Below, piece by piece: positions 7,984 through 16,372 of a stretch of DNA of 64,000 nucleotides; within the stretch, counting starts at the first letter, position 1, and each line of letters starts with the position of its first letter. The position numbers were made by a program, and so were the translations under genes. The notes under the pieces were generated by a model. The model was not told the origin of the DNA. It did not search any database and saw nothing but the letters and a program-made list of their open reading frames with translations. The DNA is taken from the NCBI RefSeq assembly GCF_003287455.1, contig NZ_PRLC01000007.1:1-64000 (forward strand), given 5' to 3'. This stretch comes from Faecalibacterium hattorii (GTDB lineage Bacteria > Bacillota > Clostridia > Oscillospirales > Ruminococcaceae).

Positions 7984-9866
7984 GCTTCGCCTCCGCGAAA
8001 ACGCACTGTCACTTTCCCCGCTTTCAGCCCGCGCAGATCGTCGCTCTCCGAAAAATCCTCCCGGTCGCGGGTCAGGTTGGGGTTGTAGTAGGGGTCGTCG
8101 AGGATGTTTTCCTTCCCGTGGATGGCATAGAGCCGCTGCTGTTCGGCGGCAAAGCGGGCCGCCTTGGCGGGATCTTTTTCGTCGCCGCCGCGGCTCTTGC
8201 TCTCGTAGTGGGTCAGCTCGGCGTAGGGGGTCCATGCGATGCGGCAGCCCGCATCCCGCACCCGCAGACAGAAGTCCACGTCGTTGAACGCCACGGCGAA
8301 CTGTTCATCCAGCCCGCCCACTTCGTCGTAGACACTGGCCTTGACCAGCAGACAGGCCCCCGTTACCGCCGAGAAGTCCTGCACGGTGGCGATGCGGAAC
8401 AGATAGCCGCTGCCGCCCTTCTGCTTATACTTGTGGCTGTGGCCCGCGTAGCCCCCAAGGCCCGTGATGACGCCCGCATGCTGGAGCGTCTCGTCCGGGT
8501 AGTAGAGCATGGCCCCGCAGATGGCCGCACCGCCCTTGTGGGCGCACTGCCGCAGCAGCTCCGTCAGCCAATCCCCGTTGCGGACTTCCACATCGTTGTT
8601 CAGCAGCAGCAGGTAATCCCCCGCTGCCGCTTTCCGGCCAAAGTTGTTGATGCCGGAGAAGTTGAAGCCCTTTTCCGGGTAGGTGACCACCTTCAGGCCG
8701 TCGTATCGCTGTTTCGCCTTCTCGTAGTAGGCAAAGGTGGCCGGGTCAGTGGAGTTGTTCTCGATGACGATGATCTCGTAGTTGTCCCACGTCGTCTTTT
8801 TCCAGATGCTTTGCAGACACTTTTCGAGGTCATCGGTGTGGTCCTTGTTGGGGATGAGGATGCTCACCTTCGGGTCGCCCTCGATGTCCCACTTCACCCG
8901 GTAAGTGCTGGGGAAGAGGCCGTCCTCCACCGTACCGGTGCGGCCGGTGCGGGCCAAGTGGTCGGCCAGTGCCTTTTTGGCTGCTGCTGCCACATAGGGC
9001 TTGGCCTCGGTGCCGCCGGAAGTAGACCCCGCATGGACCCGCCAATAATAGAGTACCTGCGGCACATGGGCCGCGCCGCCCACCTGCTCGATGAGGCGGA
9101 GGAAGAGGTCGTGGTCCTGACTGCCATCGCACTCCGGCCGCTCGCCGCCCACGGCATCCCACAGGGCCTTTTGGAACACGGCCAAATGGCAGATGTAGTT
9201 GCAGCAGAGCAGGTAATCCGGCGCATAGTCCGGCTTGAAGTGCGCTACGATGGGCCGCTGGATGCTCTTGGAGAAGAGTGCTTCATCGCTGTAAAGGAAG
9301 CCATCCGGCTCCCCCCGCTCCCGCAATTGCAGGATGGCCTTGCCCATCGTGTACATCGCGTGGGGCGCCAGAATGTCGTCGTGGTCCGCAAGGGCCAGAT
9401 AGTCCCCGGTGGCAAGGGAAGCAGCAGCATTGGTGTTCGCCGCAATGCCCTTGTTTTCAATCTTTTTGTATACGATGCGTTGATTCTTCGCCTGATATTC
9501 CTCCACGATCCGTTTTACGGCATCGTGTTCCGCGTCGGACGCATCGGCAAGGCAGAGCTGACCGTTGGGAGCCGTCTGATCCACAAAAGAATTCAGAAAT
9601 TCCCGCAGGTATGGTTCCGGCGTATTGTACAGCGGGGTCAAGATCGAGATGGTGGGCAGCCCGCAGGAGTCCGCCGTCTGCCCGGCCAGTTCGGCCCTTT
9701 GGGCTTCCAGCACCTTTTTCGTGGGCAGATACCGGGCCTTTTTGCCGAAGCACCGGCGCTTGACGAAACCGGCCCCCCGCGCCAGCATGGTGCCGAGGCC
9801 CTCATCTTTCGTCAGTTGGACAGCATAGCCCGCCAGCTCCTTGGCGCGTTTCAGTCGTACATTCAT
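7980..9866 (-). CDS. Two-domain family 2 glycosyltransferase (surface polysaccharide)
   Basis: A 628-residue protein with two GT-A domains. The first (about residues 70-280) has ISILTPLYNTPE and the metal site LADHDD. The second (about 330-570) has VSILIPNKDHTDDL, VIENNSTD and LLLNNDVEV. Tandem GT2 proteins of this type build rhamnan- or teichoic-like wall polymers. There is no membrane segment, so it acts at the cytoplasmic face. The gene follows the ABC exporter genes by 1 bp, which places it in the same transcription unit and supports a role in making the exported glycan. Confidence 0.9.
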   Translation of the reverse strand: MNVRLKRAKELAGYAVQLTKDEGLGTMLARGAGFVKRRCFGKKARYLPTKKVLEAQRAELAGQTADSCGLPTISILTPLYNTPEPYLREFLNSFVDQTAPNGQLCLADASDAEHDAVKRIVEEYQAKNQRIVYKKIENKGIAANTNAAASLATGDYLALADHDDILAPHAMYTMGKAILQLRERGEPDGFLYSDEALFSKSIQRPIVAHFKPDYAPDYLLCCNYICHLAVFQKALWDAVGGERPECDGSQDHDLFLRLIEQVGGAAHVPQVLYYWRVHAGSTSGGTEAKPYVAAAAKKALADHLARTGRTGTVEDGLFPSTYRVKWDIEGDPKVSILIPNKDHTDDLEKCLQSIWKKTTWDNYEIIVIENNSTDPATFAYYEKAKQRYDGLKVVTYPEKGFNFSGINNFGRKAAAGDYLLLLNNDVEVRNGDWLTELLRQCAHKGGAAICGAMLYYPDETLQHAGVITGLGGYAGHSHKYKQKGGSGYLFRIATVQDFSAVTGACLLVKASVYDEVGGLDEQFAVAFNDVDFCLRVRDAGCRIAWTPYAELTHYESKSRGGDEKDPAKAARFAAEQQRLYAIHGKENILDDPYYNPNLTRDREDFSESDDLRGLKAGKVTVRFRGGEA

Positions 9867-9867
9867 C

Positions 9868-10611
9868 TCATGCCTCGCCGCGCTGGGTCGCCTTGTAAGC
9901 GTCGCAGACCGTCTTGGTGTCGCCGTTCATCTTCAGGTGGCCGTGGCTCAGCCATGCCACCTTGCTGCACATCCGCTCGATCTGCTCGATGGAGTGGGAC
10001 ACCAGAATGACCGTAGTACCGCCCGCCATCAGCTCCTGCATCCGCTTTTCGCACTTCTGCTGGAAGAGGAAGTCGCCCACCGACAGCACCTCGTCCGCGA
10101 TCAGGATGTCGGGCTTGGTGATGGTGGCAATGGCAAAGCCAATGCGGGCCACCATGCCGGAGGAGTAGTTCTTGAGCGGGACGTCGAGGAAGTTCTGCAG
10201 TTCGCTGAACTCCACGATCTCGTCAAATTTTTCGTCGAGGTACTTGGGCGAGAAGCCCAGCACCGTGCCGTTCAGGTAGATGTTCTCGCGGGCGGTCAGA
10301 TCCATATCGAAGCCCGCGCCCAGCTCGATGAGCGGGGCGATGGTGCCGTTGACGGTCACCTTGCCCTTGGAGGGCTTGTACACGCCCGCAATGGTCTTGA
10401 GCAGGGTAGACTTGCCCGAACCGTTCAGGCCCACAAGGCCGTAAAAATCGCCGGGCATGATGTCAAGGCTGACGTTTTTCAGGGCGTAGAACTCGTCGTA
10501 TTGCAGACGGCCCTGCACCATGGCCAGCAGGTATTCTTTCAAGCTCTCGTGCTTTTCGGTGGAGAGGTTGAAGCACATGGAAACATTGTCCACTTTGATG
10601 ATCGGTTCCAT
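9868..10611 (-). CDS. Polysaccharide ABC exporter, ATP-binding subunit (Wzt/TagH-type)
   Basis: Powers export of a lipid-linked polysaccharide or teichoic-like chain. The 247-residue product has Walker A GLNGSGKST (about 60-68), signature YSSGMVARIG and Walker B ILIADEVLSVGD, followed by the switch His in VSHS. It lacks the extra C-terminal carbohydrate-binding domain of some Wzt proteins. It pairs with the permease encoded 12 bp upstream. Confidence 0.92.
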   Translation of the reverse strand: MEPIIKVDNVSMCFNLSTEKHESLKEYLLAMVQGRLQYDEFYALKNVSLDIMPGDFYGLVGLNGSGKSTLLKTIAGVYKPSKGKVTVNGTIAPLIELGAGFDMDLTARENIYLNGTVLGFSPKYLDEKFDEIVEFSELQNFLDVPLKNYSSGMVARIGFAIATITKPDILIADEVLSVGDFLFQQKCEKRMQELMAGGTTVILVSHSIEQIERMCSKVAWLSHGHLKMNGDTKTVCDAYKATQRGEA

Positions 10612-10623
10612 TTTGTCCCCTCC

Positions 10624-11433
10624 TTAAATGTGCAGCACGAAGCGATCCTGCGTTTTGCGGAACATCCAGACGCCCACCACCATGGACAGCACCGCGCAGA
10701 TGCCGCAGACCGCGAACATGTTGAAGTCCAGCGGGATGCCCCACATCAGGGTGCGGCGGAAACCGGTGATATACCAATACATCGGGTTCAGCTTGATGAT
10801 CTGCTGCATGTTGAAGCCGCCGATGGAGAAGGTCATCTGGGTGGGGTCGTAGAAGATGGCGGAGAAGTAGAGCAGCGCCGTGGTGAAGACGCTCCAGATG
10901 TGCATGATATCCCGGAAGAAGACCGTTGCCGCCGCGAGGAAAAGCCCGACGCCGAGGCTGAAGAAGAAGAGGGTCACCAGCGGGTAGAGCGCCTCAAGGA
11001 TCGTCAGGTGGAACGGTGCCCCGGTGAAGATCATCACCAACAGCAGGGCCACAAAGCTGAACACGCAGTTCACCATGGCGAAGCAGCACTTTTCCAGCGG
11101 GAAGATATACTTGGGGATATACACTTTTTTCAGCAGGGGCGCGGCGCTGAGCACGCTGGACATGCTGGCTGAGGTGGCCTCGTTGAAGAAGTTGAACAGC
11201 AGCTGGCCGCACATCAGGAAGACCGGGAAGTTGTCGATGCCGCTGCCCCGCATATCCATCAGGCTGCTGAACACGGCCCAGTACACAAGGCACATCAGCA
11301 GCGGGTTCAGCACGCTCCACACCACGCCCAGCACGCTGCGGCGGTATTTGAGCTTGAAGTCACGGCTGACGAGGTTCCACAGCAGATAGCGGTACCGCCA
11401 AAAGCCGTTGAGCATTCCTTTCAGTTTTGCCAC
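10624..11433 (-). CDS. Polysaccharide ABC exporter, permease subunit (Wzm/TagG-type)
   Basis: A 269-residue membrane protein of the ABC-2 family with about six hydrophobic segments. It has the typical N-terminal amphipathic start (RYRYLLWNLVSRDFKLKYRR) and a segment LGVVWSVLNPLLMCLVYWAV. It forms the channel for the ATPase encoded next. The gene begins 6 bp after rfbC, so the order rfbC-permease-ATPase-glycosyltransferase-DUF5662 forms one unit. Confidence 0.92.
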   Translation of the reverse strand: MAKLKGMLNGFWRYRYLLWNLVSRDFKLKYRRSVLGVVWSVLNPLLMCLVYWAVFSSLMDMRGSGIDNFPVFLMCGQLLFNFFNEATSASMSSVLSAAPLLKKVYIPKYIFPLEKCCFAMVNCVFSFVALLLVMIFTGAPFHLTILEALYPLVTLFFFSLGVGLFLAAATVFFRDIMHIWSVFTTALLYFSAIFYDPTQMTFSIGGFNMQQIIKLNPMYWYITGFRRTLMWGIPLDFNMFAVCGICAVLSMVVGVWMFRKTQDRFVLHI

Positions 11434-11439
11434 AGGCGA

Positions 11440-12006
11440 TCACCACTTTTCAAAGAATTCGAACTTCTGGGCTGCAAAGGACTCATGCAGTTTGTCCTTG
11501 GCGCTGGTCTTGTGCTCGCAGCCGCAGTCCGGCCACTGAACGTTGACGGTGGGGTCATCGTAGGGGATGCCGCCCTCGCTGGTGGGGTCGTAGACGTCGG
11601 TGCACTTGTAGCAGAATTCCGCCACATCGCTCAGCACGAGGAAGCCGTGGGCAAAGCCTTCGGGGATATAGAACATCTTCTTGTTCTCCTCGGACAGGGT
11701 CACGCCCACCCACTTGCCGAAGGTGGCGCTGTGGGGGCGGCAGTCCACGGCGACGTCATACACTTCGCCCTTGGTCACGCGGACCAGCTTGCCCTGCGTG
11801 TGGTTCTTCTGGAAGTGCAGACCGCGCAGCACGCCGCGGGTGGAGCGGCTCTGGTTGTCCTGCACGAACTCTTTGTCGATGCCGGCTTCTGCGAACTGAT
11901 CCTTCTGATACGTCTCCATGAAATAGCCGCGGTCATCGCCGAACACCTGCGGCTCAATGACCACAACACCGGGGATCTCGGTCTGCGTAAAAGTAAATTT
12001 GCCCAT
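11440..12006 (-). CDS. rfbC: dTDP-4-dehydrorhamnose 3,5-epimerase
   Basis: Third step of dTDP-L-rhamnose synthesis. The 188-residue cupin has the family motif RGVLRGLHFQ with the catalytic His, the substrate region IPEGFAHGFLVLSD and the active-site Tyr in EFCYKCTD. rfbA, rfbB and rfbD are not in the window. Its position at the head of the exporter operon suggests that the exported polymer contains rhamnose, which is inference. Confidence 0.95.
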   Translation of the reverse strand: MGKFTFTQTEIPGVVVIEPQVFGDDRGYFMETYQKDQFAEAGIDKEFVQDNQSRSTRGVLRGLHFQKNHTQGKLVRVTKGEVYDVAVDCRPHSATFGKWVGVTLSEENKKMFYIPEGFAHGFLVLSDVAEFCYKCTDVYDPTSEGGIPYDDPTVNVQWPDCGCEHKTSAKDKLHESFAAQKFEFFEKW

Positions 12007-12090
12007 ATTTCGTTTCCTCTCTGTTTTCTTTTAAGAATTATTTTTTTGTTGTATATGAAAAGTCCCGAAGGGCTTTTGCGCAGGGTAGAT

Positions 12091-12150
12091 AGCTCGCCCT
12101 CTCCGTCACGCTTCGCGTGCCAGCTCCCCCAAAGTGGGAGCCCTTGGCAT
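12091..12150. repeat. Partial copy of the Faecalibacterium-type intergenic repeat
   Basis: The minus strand reads GGGCTCCCACTTTGGGGGAGC, then TGGCACGCGAAGCGTGACGG and AGAGGGCGAGC. These are the same nested hairpins as the full elements at 22834-22940 and 27158-27263 but without clear ends. It lies between dacF-like and rfbC. A short hairpin (12058-12078, AAAAGTCCC/GGGCTTTT) beside it may terminate transcription. Confidence 0.55.
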
Positions 12151-12202
12151 ATCGGGCAAGTCTGAGCGCATACCGGCAGCAGCCGGGCCTTGCGCTCTAT
12201 CG

Positions 12203-13510
12203 TCAGTGCTTACTTCTCGGCTTACGTTTTCTCCTAGCTCGGATGCGTATGACTGCAAACACCACCACCGCCGCCAGCACGGTGGCACCGAGAGAGATGG
12301 CGAGCAAGCCGCCCGCGGTTTTCTTGATATTGCGGGAGGCGGGGAGCTGAACGTTCGCGTTGGCCGCGACGACCTCTTCCAGCCCCTCGATGTTCGCCTT
12401 GACCCGGACGGAGGTGGATTCCTGCACATCGCCGCCCTGAATGGTATACACCGCGTAAGCCTCCGGGTCAACCCCCAAAATATAGCGTTCGGGCAGTTCA
12501 AGGCTCACCGACACATTGTCGGCGGTCAGGCCGTCGGCCAACAGCAGCCGCACACCGGGGTCGCTGACGGTCACAGTACCCATGGCGCTGCCGCCGCCCA
12601 CGACCTCCATCTGGGCCGTCACCCCCTGCGCGGGGATGTCGGTGTAGCCGGTAAAGGTCGCAAAGGCGTGATCCAGCAGGGTGCGGACGTCGTTGTACTT
12701 GTCGGTCTTCAGGTTGCTCTGCATGGTCACGCAGATGAGCCGGACGCCGTTCTGCTCCGCCAGACAGACATAGCTGTAGCGGGCAATGTTGGTGTAGCCG
12801 ATCTTCGAGCCCAAAATGGCCGGGATATAGTACCGGCTGGACCCCACCCGCATCTTATCCTGCTGGTGGAAGTACCGGGTCACGGGCTGGATGTTGGTGG
12901 GGGCCATCGTGTACATCTCGTTCCGGGTGAAAAGGGTCTCAAAGCCCGGCTGGGTCAGCGCCCAGCGCAGGATCTGCGCCATATCGTAGCAGCTGGTGTA
13001 GTGGTCCTCGTCGCTGATGCCGTGGGGGTTCGCGAAGTGGGTGTGCTGCAAGCCCAGCTCCGCTACCTGTGCGTTCATCGCGGCCACACCGTCGGCGATG
13101 GTGCCGCCGCCGAAATATTCCGCCAGCAGGTTCGCGCCGTCGTTGGCGCTGGCCATCATGGTGGCGTACAGCGCATCCGTCAGGGGAACTTCCTCCCCTT
13201 CCTGCAATGCGATGTGGCTGGAATCAGTACCCGCCAGCGAGTAAACGTCCTCGTGGCTGACGGCCAGCTTCACGCCGTCCCACTGGCCCTGCGCCTTTTC
13301 ACAGGCAAGGCCCAGCGTCATCACCTTGGTGATCGACGCCGGGTGCAGTTCCTCGTCCATATTCTGCTGCGCCAGCACCAGCCCGGTGTCCGCGTCAATG
13401 ATGCAGTAAGCTTCGGTGGTCGTCAGGGCCGGGGCCGCCGCCGCGCCGGGCGCAAAGGCCGCCAACAGGCACAGCAGGGCCGCGCACAGCACGGTGATCT
13501 GTTTTTTCAT
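12203..13510 (-). CDS. D-alanyl-D-alanine carboxypeptidase (S11, DacF/PBP5-like)
   Basis: Trims the terminal D-Ala from peptidoglycan stem peptides at the outer face of the membrane. The 435-residue product has a signal peptide (MKKQITVLCAALLCLLAAFA), SxxK in SITKVM, SxN in SANDGAN and the third box as KIG rather than KTG (GSKIGYTN). A C-terminal transmembrane helix (ATVLAAVVVFAVI) and a basic tail RARRKRKPR anchor it. The KIG box is a variant worth noting. It is single-gene, divergent from nothing obvious. Confidence 0.92.
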   Translation of the reverse strand: MKKQITVLCAALLCLLAAFAPGAAAAPALTTTEAYCIIDADTGLVLAQQNMDEELHPASITKVMTLGLACEKAQGQWDGVKLAVSHEDVYSLAGTDSSHIALQEGEEVPLTDALYATMMASANDGANLLAEYFGGGTIADGVAAMNAQVAELGLQHTHFANPHGISDEDHYTSCYDMAQILRWALTQPGFETLFTRNEMYTMAPTNIQPVTRYFHQQDKMRVGSSRYYIPAILGSKIGYTNIARYSYVCLAEQNGVRLICVTMQSNLKTDKYNDVRTLLDHAFATFTGYTDIPAQGVTAQMEVVGGGSAMGTVTVSDPGVRLLLADGLTADNVSVSLELPERYILGVDPEAYAVYTIQGGDVQESTSVRVKANIEGLEEVVAANANVQLPASRNIKKTAGGLLAISLGATVLAAVVVFAVIRIRARRKRKPRSKH

Positions 13511-13587
13511 CTGGTATACTCCGTTGTTCCTTTAATCTGTTTTAGTATACCACACTTTGCCCCGCCTGAAAAGAGAAATGCGCCCCT

Positions 13588-14181
13588 TCACGCCCCGATC
13601 CTCTCCCGCAGCAGGGGCTGGATCTGCCGCCCGGCCAGCGCCGCTTCCAGCGCAGCGGGCAGCAGGGCGAAATCCGCCTTCAGGCTCTGCGGCTTCGCGG
13701 CCGGGTCATCCTGCCCGTAGGGCACAAAATAGTAATGTTTGCGCTGGCGCAGCCGGGCGATGTTCTCCCCCGATGCCCCCAGTCCGTCGTTGGTGGAGAC
13801 GGCGATCAAAACCGGGCACCCCACCCGCAGCAGACTTTTCGCCGCCAGCGTCACCGGCGTGTCGGAAAGGCCCACCGCCAGCCGGGCCAGTGTCGTTCCG
13901 GTGCAGGGCGCAATGACCAGCGCCTCAGCCAGCCGCTTCGGCCCCAGCGGCTCCACGGCTTGCAGGGTATCCAGCACCGGGTTCCCGGTCAGCTCCTCCA
14001 GCCGCGCCTTCCATTCCGCCGCCGTGCCGAACCGGGTGTCCAGCCGGGACGCTGCAAAGCTCATCACCGGCAGCAGCTCCCAGCCCTGCCGCACCAGCCG
14101 CCCGGCCTGTGCCGTGGCCGTGCCCAGCGTACAAAAGCTCCCGCAGACCGCAAACGCGATCCGCCCTCGCGGTGTGTTCAT
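13588..14181 (-). CDS. dpaB: Dipicolinate synthase subunit B (flavoprotein, SpoVFB-like)
   Basis: A 197-residue flavoprotein of the UbiX/Dfp type with IAFAVCGSFCT at the start and APCTGTTLARLAVGLSDTPV in the flavin site. With subunit A it makes dipicolinic acid from 4-hydroxytetrahydrodipicolinate; the product loads into spores. The ATG overlaps the stop of subunit A (ATGA, 14178-14181), indicating coupling. Assignment rests on the overall pattern and the pairing with dpaA. Confidence 0.88.
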   Translation of the reverse strand: MNTPRGRIAFAVCGSFCTLGTATAQAGRLVRQGWELLPVMSFAASRLDTRFGTAAEWKARLEELTGNPVLDTLQAVEPLGPKRLAEALVIAPCTGTTLARLAVGLSDTPVTLAAKSLLRVGCPVLIAVSTNDGLGASGENIARLRQRKHYYFVPYGQDDPAAKPQSLKADFALLPAALEAALAGRQIQPLLRERIGA

Positions 14182-14972
14182 GCTCTCCCCTCCCGCTCCT
14201 GTATCATCGCGCAGACTGTCTGCGCCACAAACCCACCCGCCGTTTCCGGCGCACAGGCGGCGGGCAGACTCAGCGCATGGACCGCCGTATGGCCCAGCCG
14301 CTGCGCCGCCGCAAAGTCTGTTCCACCGGGCCGCGATGCCAGATCAACGATCAGGCTCCCCGGCCGCAGGGCTGCCAGCACCGGCTCGGTCAGCACCGGG
14401 GCGGGGACGGTGTTCACCACCGTATCAAATGCCGGGGCCGCCCCGGCCACCGCCGCCAGCGGAATGCTGCGCAGCCCCAGACTTTCGGCCAGCGCCCGCG
14501 GCCCGGCCCGCCGCGCGGCCACCGTCACCTGTGCGCCCAGCGCGGCCAGCCGCACCCCCAGTGCTTGCCCTACCGGCCCGAACCCGGCCAGCAGCACGCC
14601 GCTGCCCCAGAGCGTCTGGGACCGCTGCGCCAGCAAAATGCCGATGCACCCCTCCGCCGTGGGGATGGCGTTCCGCACGGTCAGCTCCTCCCGCGTGAAG
14701 TAATCCACCAGCTCTACCCCGGCCTCCCGCGCGATCTGCTGCGCCTCCGCCGACAGCTTCCCGCCCAGCGCCAGTGCCCCCGGCTTCGCCGCCCGCAGCA
14801 GCGCGGCAAGCGGCGTCCGCGCCTCGTCCAGCGGGAGCGGCAGCAGGATGTAATCCGCTCGTGCCACCTCTTCCGCGCCGCACACTTCGTACCCCGCCCG
14901 CGCCAGCGCCCGGCCCGCCGCCGCTTGCCGCGCGTCCCCGCCGATCACCGCAAACCGTTTCTGTTCCTCCAT
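14178..14972 (-). CDS. dpaA: Dipicolinate synthase subunit A (SpoVFA-like)
   Basis: A 264-residue Rossmann dehydrogenase with FAVIGGDARQAAAGRALA at the N-terminus and a second dinucleotide motif LAGFGPVGQALG. It contains VNAIPTAEG-like sequence (TVRNAIPTAEGCIG), typical of this family. The chosen start (14972) has GGGAGGGGGAG upstream; an in-frame start 18 bp earlier is possible. Codon use is very GC-rich, as in dpaB. Spore dipicolinate synthesis is unexpected if the host is a non-sporulating Faecalibacterium-like organism. Confidence 0.88.
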   Translation of the reverse strand: MEEQKRFAVIGGDARQAAAGRALARAGYEVCGAEEVARADYILLPLPLDEARTPLAALLRAAKPGALALGGKLSAEAQQIAREAGVELVDYFTREELTVRNAIPTAEGCIGILLAQRSQTLWGSGVLLAGFGPVGQALGVRLAALGAQVTVAARRAGPRALAESLGLRSIPLAAVAGAAPAFDTVVNTVPAPVLTEPVLAALRPGSLIVDLASRPGGTDFAAAQRLGHTAVHALSLPAACAPETAGGFVAQTVCAMIQEREGRA

Positions 14973-15037
14973 GCCCGCTCCCCCTCCCAAGGTTTACGAC
15001 AGGCTATGCAGGGAGCCGCCAAGATGTGAAACCGCGC

Positions 15038-15065
15038 TTGACTTTTAGGCCCAAGTGCATATAAT
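15038..15065 (+). promoter_or_regulatory. Strong promoter of the toxin-like locus
   Basis: TTGACT (15038-15043), 16-bp spacer, TATAAT (15060-15065). A perfect 14-bp palindrome GTCTCCATGGAGAC lies about 20 bp downstream in the transcript (15087-15100). Confidence 0.75.
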
Positions 15066-15114
15066 AGAATTAACGAATGTAAATAAGTCTCCATGGAGAC
15101 ACGTAAGCAAACAA

Positions 15115-15157
15115 GAAGCCCCCCGGTATCGCTACTACCGAGGGGCTTCCTGTTTTT
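15115..15157 (+). terminator. Leader hairpin with T-run in front of the toxin-like ORF
   Basis: A 14-bp stem with one mismatch (GAAGCCCCCCGGTA, 15115-15128, with 15136-15149), then CTGTTTTT. The transcript from the 15038 promoter would be about 80 nt if it stopped here. The loop region CGGTATCGCT also occurs in the leader at 45376-45401. Confidence 0.7.
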
Positions 15158-15158
15158 A

Positions 15159-15275
15159 GTGCTTACCGCCCTTGAACTGGTCGTTCTCCTGCTCAGCCTG
15201 ATCGGCGGGGCAGTGTACGTTACATTTCAGATCACATGGACCGTTTCTCACAGCGATGAACACAAGAAAAAATGA
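15159..15275 (+). CDS. Small hydrophobic toxin-like protein (holin-like toxin / type I TA)
   Basis: A 38-residue product from GTG, with one membrane helix (LTALELVVLLLSLIGGAVYV) and a charged tail HSDEHKKK, as in the Hol_Tox/Fst-like small toxins. The frame also opens at ATG 15093 (60 residues), but that start lacks a ribosome site and runs through the leader hairpin. The ORF ends at a bidirectional terminator toward which a convergent minus-strand RNA runs, the standard layout of a type I toxin-antitoxin pair. Function is inferred from size, hydrophobicity and arrangement. Confidence 0.6.
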   Translation: MLTALELVVLLLSLIGGAVYVTFQITWTVSHSDEHKKK

Positions 15276-15306
15276 CCGCCTCATAGTTCCAGCCGTGAGC
15301 GGTCAT
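15272..15306. terminator. Bidirectional terminator of the toxin-like locus
   Basis: ATGACCGCCTCA (15272-15283) pairs with TGAGCGGTCAT (15296-15306), with a one-base bulge. A-rich and T-rich runs flank it on the two sides (AAAAAA before, CTTTTTC after). Confidence 0.8.
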
Positions 15307-15363
15307 CTTTTTCTTGACTAAACCGGTAAGGAGCTAGCCGTTTGCGGGCCAGCGCCTTTTCTA
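15272..15363 (-). ncRNA. Candidate antisense antitoxin RNA
   Basis: A minus-strand promoter (15369-15397) starts a predicted transcript of about 90 nt that runs into the 3' end of the toxin-like gene and stops at the shared hairpin. No ORF with a ribosome site is seen in it. Overlap with the toxin mRNA covers the terminator stem, as in Fst/RNAII loci. Not shown experimentally. Confidence 0.55.
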
Positions 15364-15368
15364 TTTGT

Positions 15369-15397
15369 AGTATAACCTTCCTACGTCCAATTGTCAA
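15369..15397 (-). promoter_or_regulatory. Promoter of the candidate antisense RNA
   Basis: On the minus strand: TTGACA (15392-15397), 17-bp spacer, TATACT (15369-15374). This is a near-perfect consensus promoter. Confidence 0.8.
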
Positions 15398-15436
15398 GCG
15401 TTCGGCTTGTTTTGGGCGTTTCTTTTTTACGCAAAA

Positions 15437-15475
15437 AAGCCCCGGAGTGAGGCCGCAAAGCTCATTCCGGGGCTT
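15437..15475 (-). terminator. Terminator of the 15554-16147 lipoprotein gene
   Basis: AAGCCCCGGAGTGAG (15437-15451) pairs with 15461-15475 (one G-U). On the minus strand it is followed by TTTTTTGCG. Confidence 0.8.
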
Positions 15476-15553
15476 CGTTGATTCAACGGGTCATTTGGTG
15501 CAGTTCAAAGGGTATATTCAGTGATGCAATGCCCAATTTGTTGTAGAAACCAA

Positions 15554-16147
15554 TTACTTGGTTGCCTTCTTCTGCATATCAACCTTCATCACGACGATGG
15601 TATAGGTCTTACCATTGACAGTAACATCTTGGAAAGCCATCATACCAGTGCCCTTAGTCTCGTAGTCTCCAATTTCGGTAGAGGCATGAATAACCACATT
15701 CTTCGTAATATTCTGAGCAATCTCCAGTGCATTAATACCCTCGTTCAGAGTATTAAACAGCTTGCTGTCATATTTCACCTTGGTAGCATAGCTCACAAGG
15801 TACATATTAGTATCCTTGCGATCCTTGCCAGCCAGAGCATCAAGAATAGCATCCTTCTTGCCCTTCAGGATGGTATCAATGGTATCCTTCTCGCCAATCT
15901 TTTCTTCAACGATGCCGGCAACAGCCTTCGTCTTATCCTTCAGCTCAGAATCAGCAGCCTTGAAAGTGATCTCCACGTTCTTTTCACCGGTCTCATCTTC
16001 CACGACTTTTGCCAAAGGAGACTTGATTGCGTCGTTAATAACAGCAATAACCTCTTTCTCATTCAGAGAAGAACCACAGCCGGTCAGGACTGCCATTGCC
16101 ATAACGCCAGCGAGCGCAACGGCCATGAGTTTCTTAAACATTTTCAT
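15554..16147 (-). CDS. Lipoprotein of unknown function
   Basis: A 197-residue precursor with a lipoprotein signal (MKMFKKLMAVALAGVMAMAV then lipobox LTGC). The mature part is acidic and mixed alpha/beta, without a motif I recognise; its C-terminus is Lys-rich (VDMQKKATK). The start at 16147 has GGAGGATACGATT upstream; a longer frame to 16222 has none. Codons are clearly more AT-rich than in neighbouring genes, suggesting acquisition or relaxed composition. It is monocistronic with its own terminator. Confidence 0.8.
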   Translation of the reverse strand: MKMFKKLMAVALAGVMAMAVLTGCGSSLNEKEVIAVINDAIKSPLAKVVEDETGEKNVEITFKAADSELKDKTKAVAGIVEEKIGEKDTIDTILKGKKDAILDALAGKDRKDTNMYLVSYATKVKYDSKLFNTLNEGINALEIAQNITKNVVIHASTEIGDYETKGTGMMAFQDVTVNGKTYTIVVMKVDMQKKATK

Positions 16148-16343
16148 AATCGTATCCTCCAAAATAGTTTTCACACTGCACCCATTCAGGCGTTTTCTGT
16201 TCGCCTGATTTGTTAAGCTCATATTACCATTTTGTCACAGTTTATTCAATACCCTTTTTGATTTTTGTTTCATTTGACAATTTCAGGTGGATTCTACTGG
16301 GCATTTTGCTGGAAATCAAAGGAAAATGGGCGGACAGAAAAAG

Positions 16344-16371
16344 CCCCTTGGCGGGGGGTACAGCCAAGGGG
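16344..16371 (-). terminator. Terminator downstream of the Rpn-type remnant
   Basis: CCCCTTGGC (16344-16352) pairs with GCCAAGGGG (16363-16371). On the minus strand this gives a hairpin followed by CTTTTTC. Confidence 0.7.
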
Positions 16372-16372
16372 C

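Noticed and set aside
12134-13720. 528-codon plus-strand ORF opposite the carboxypeptidase
   Set aside because: Shadow; the minus strand has the complete S11 motifs and a signal peptide.
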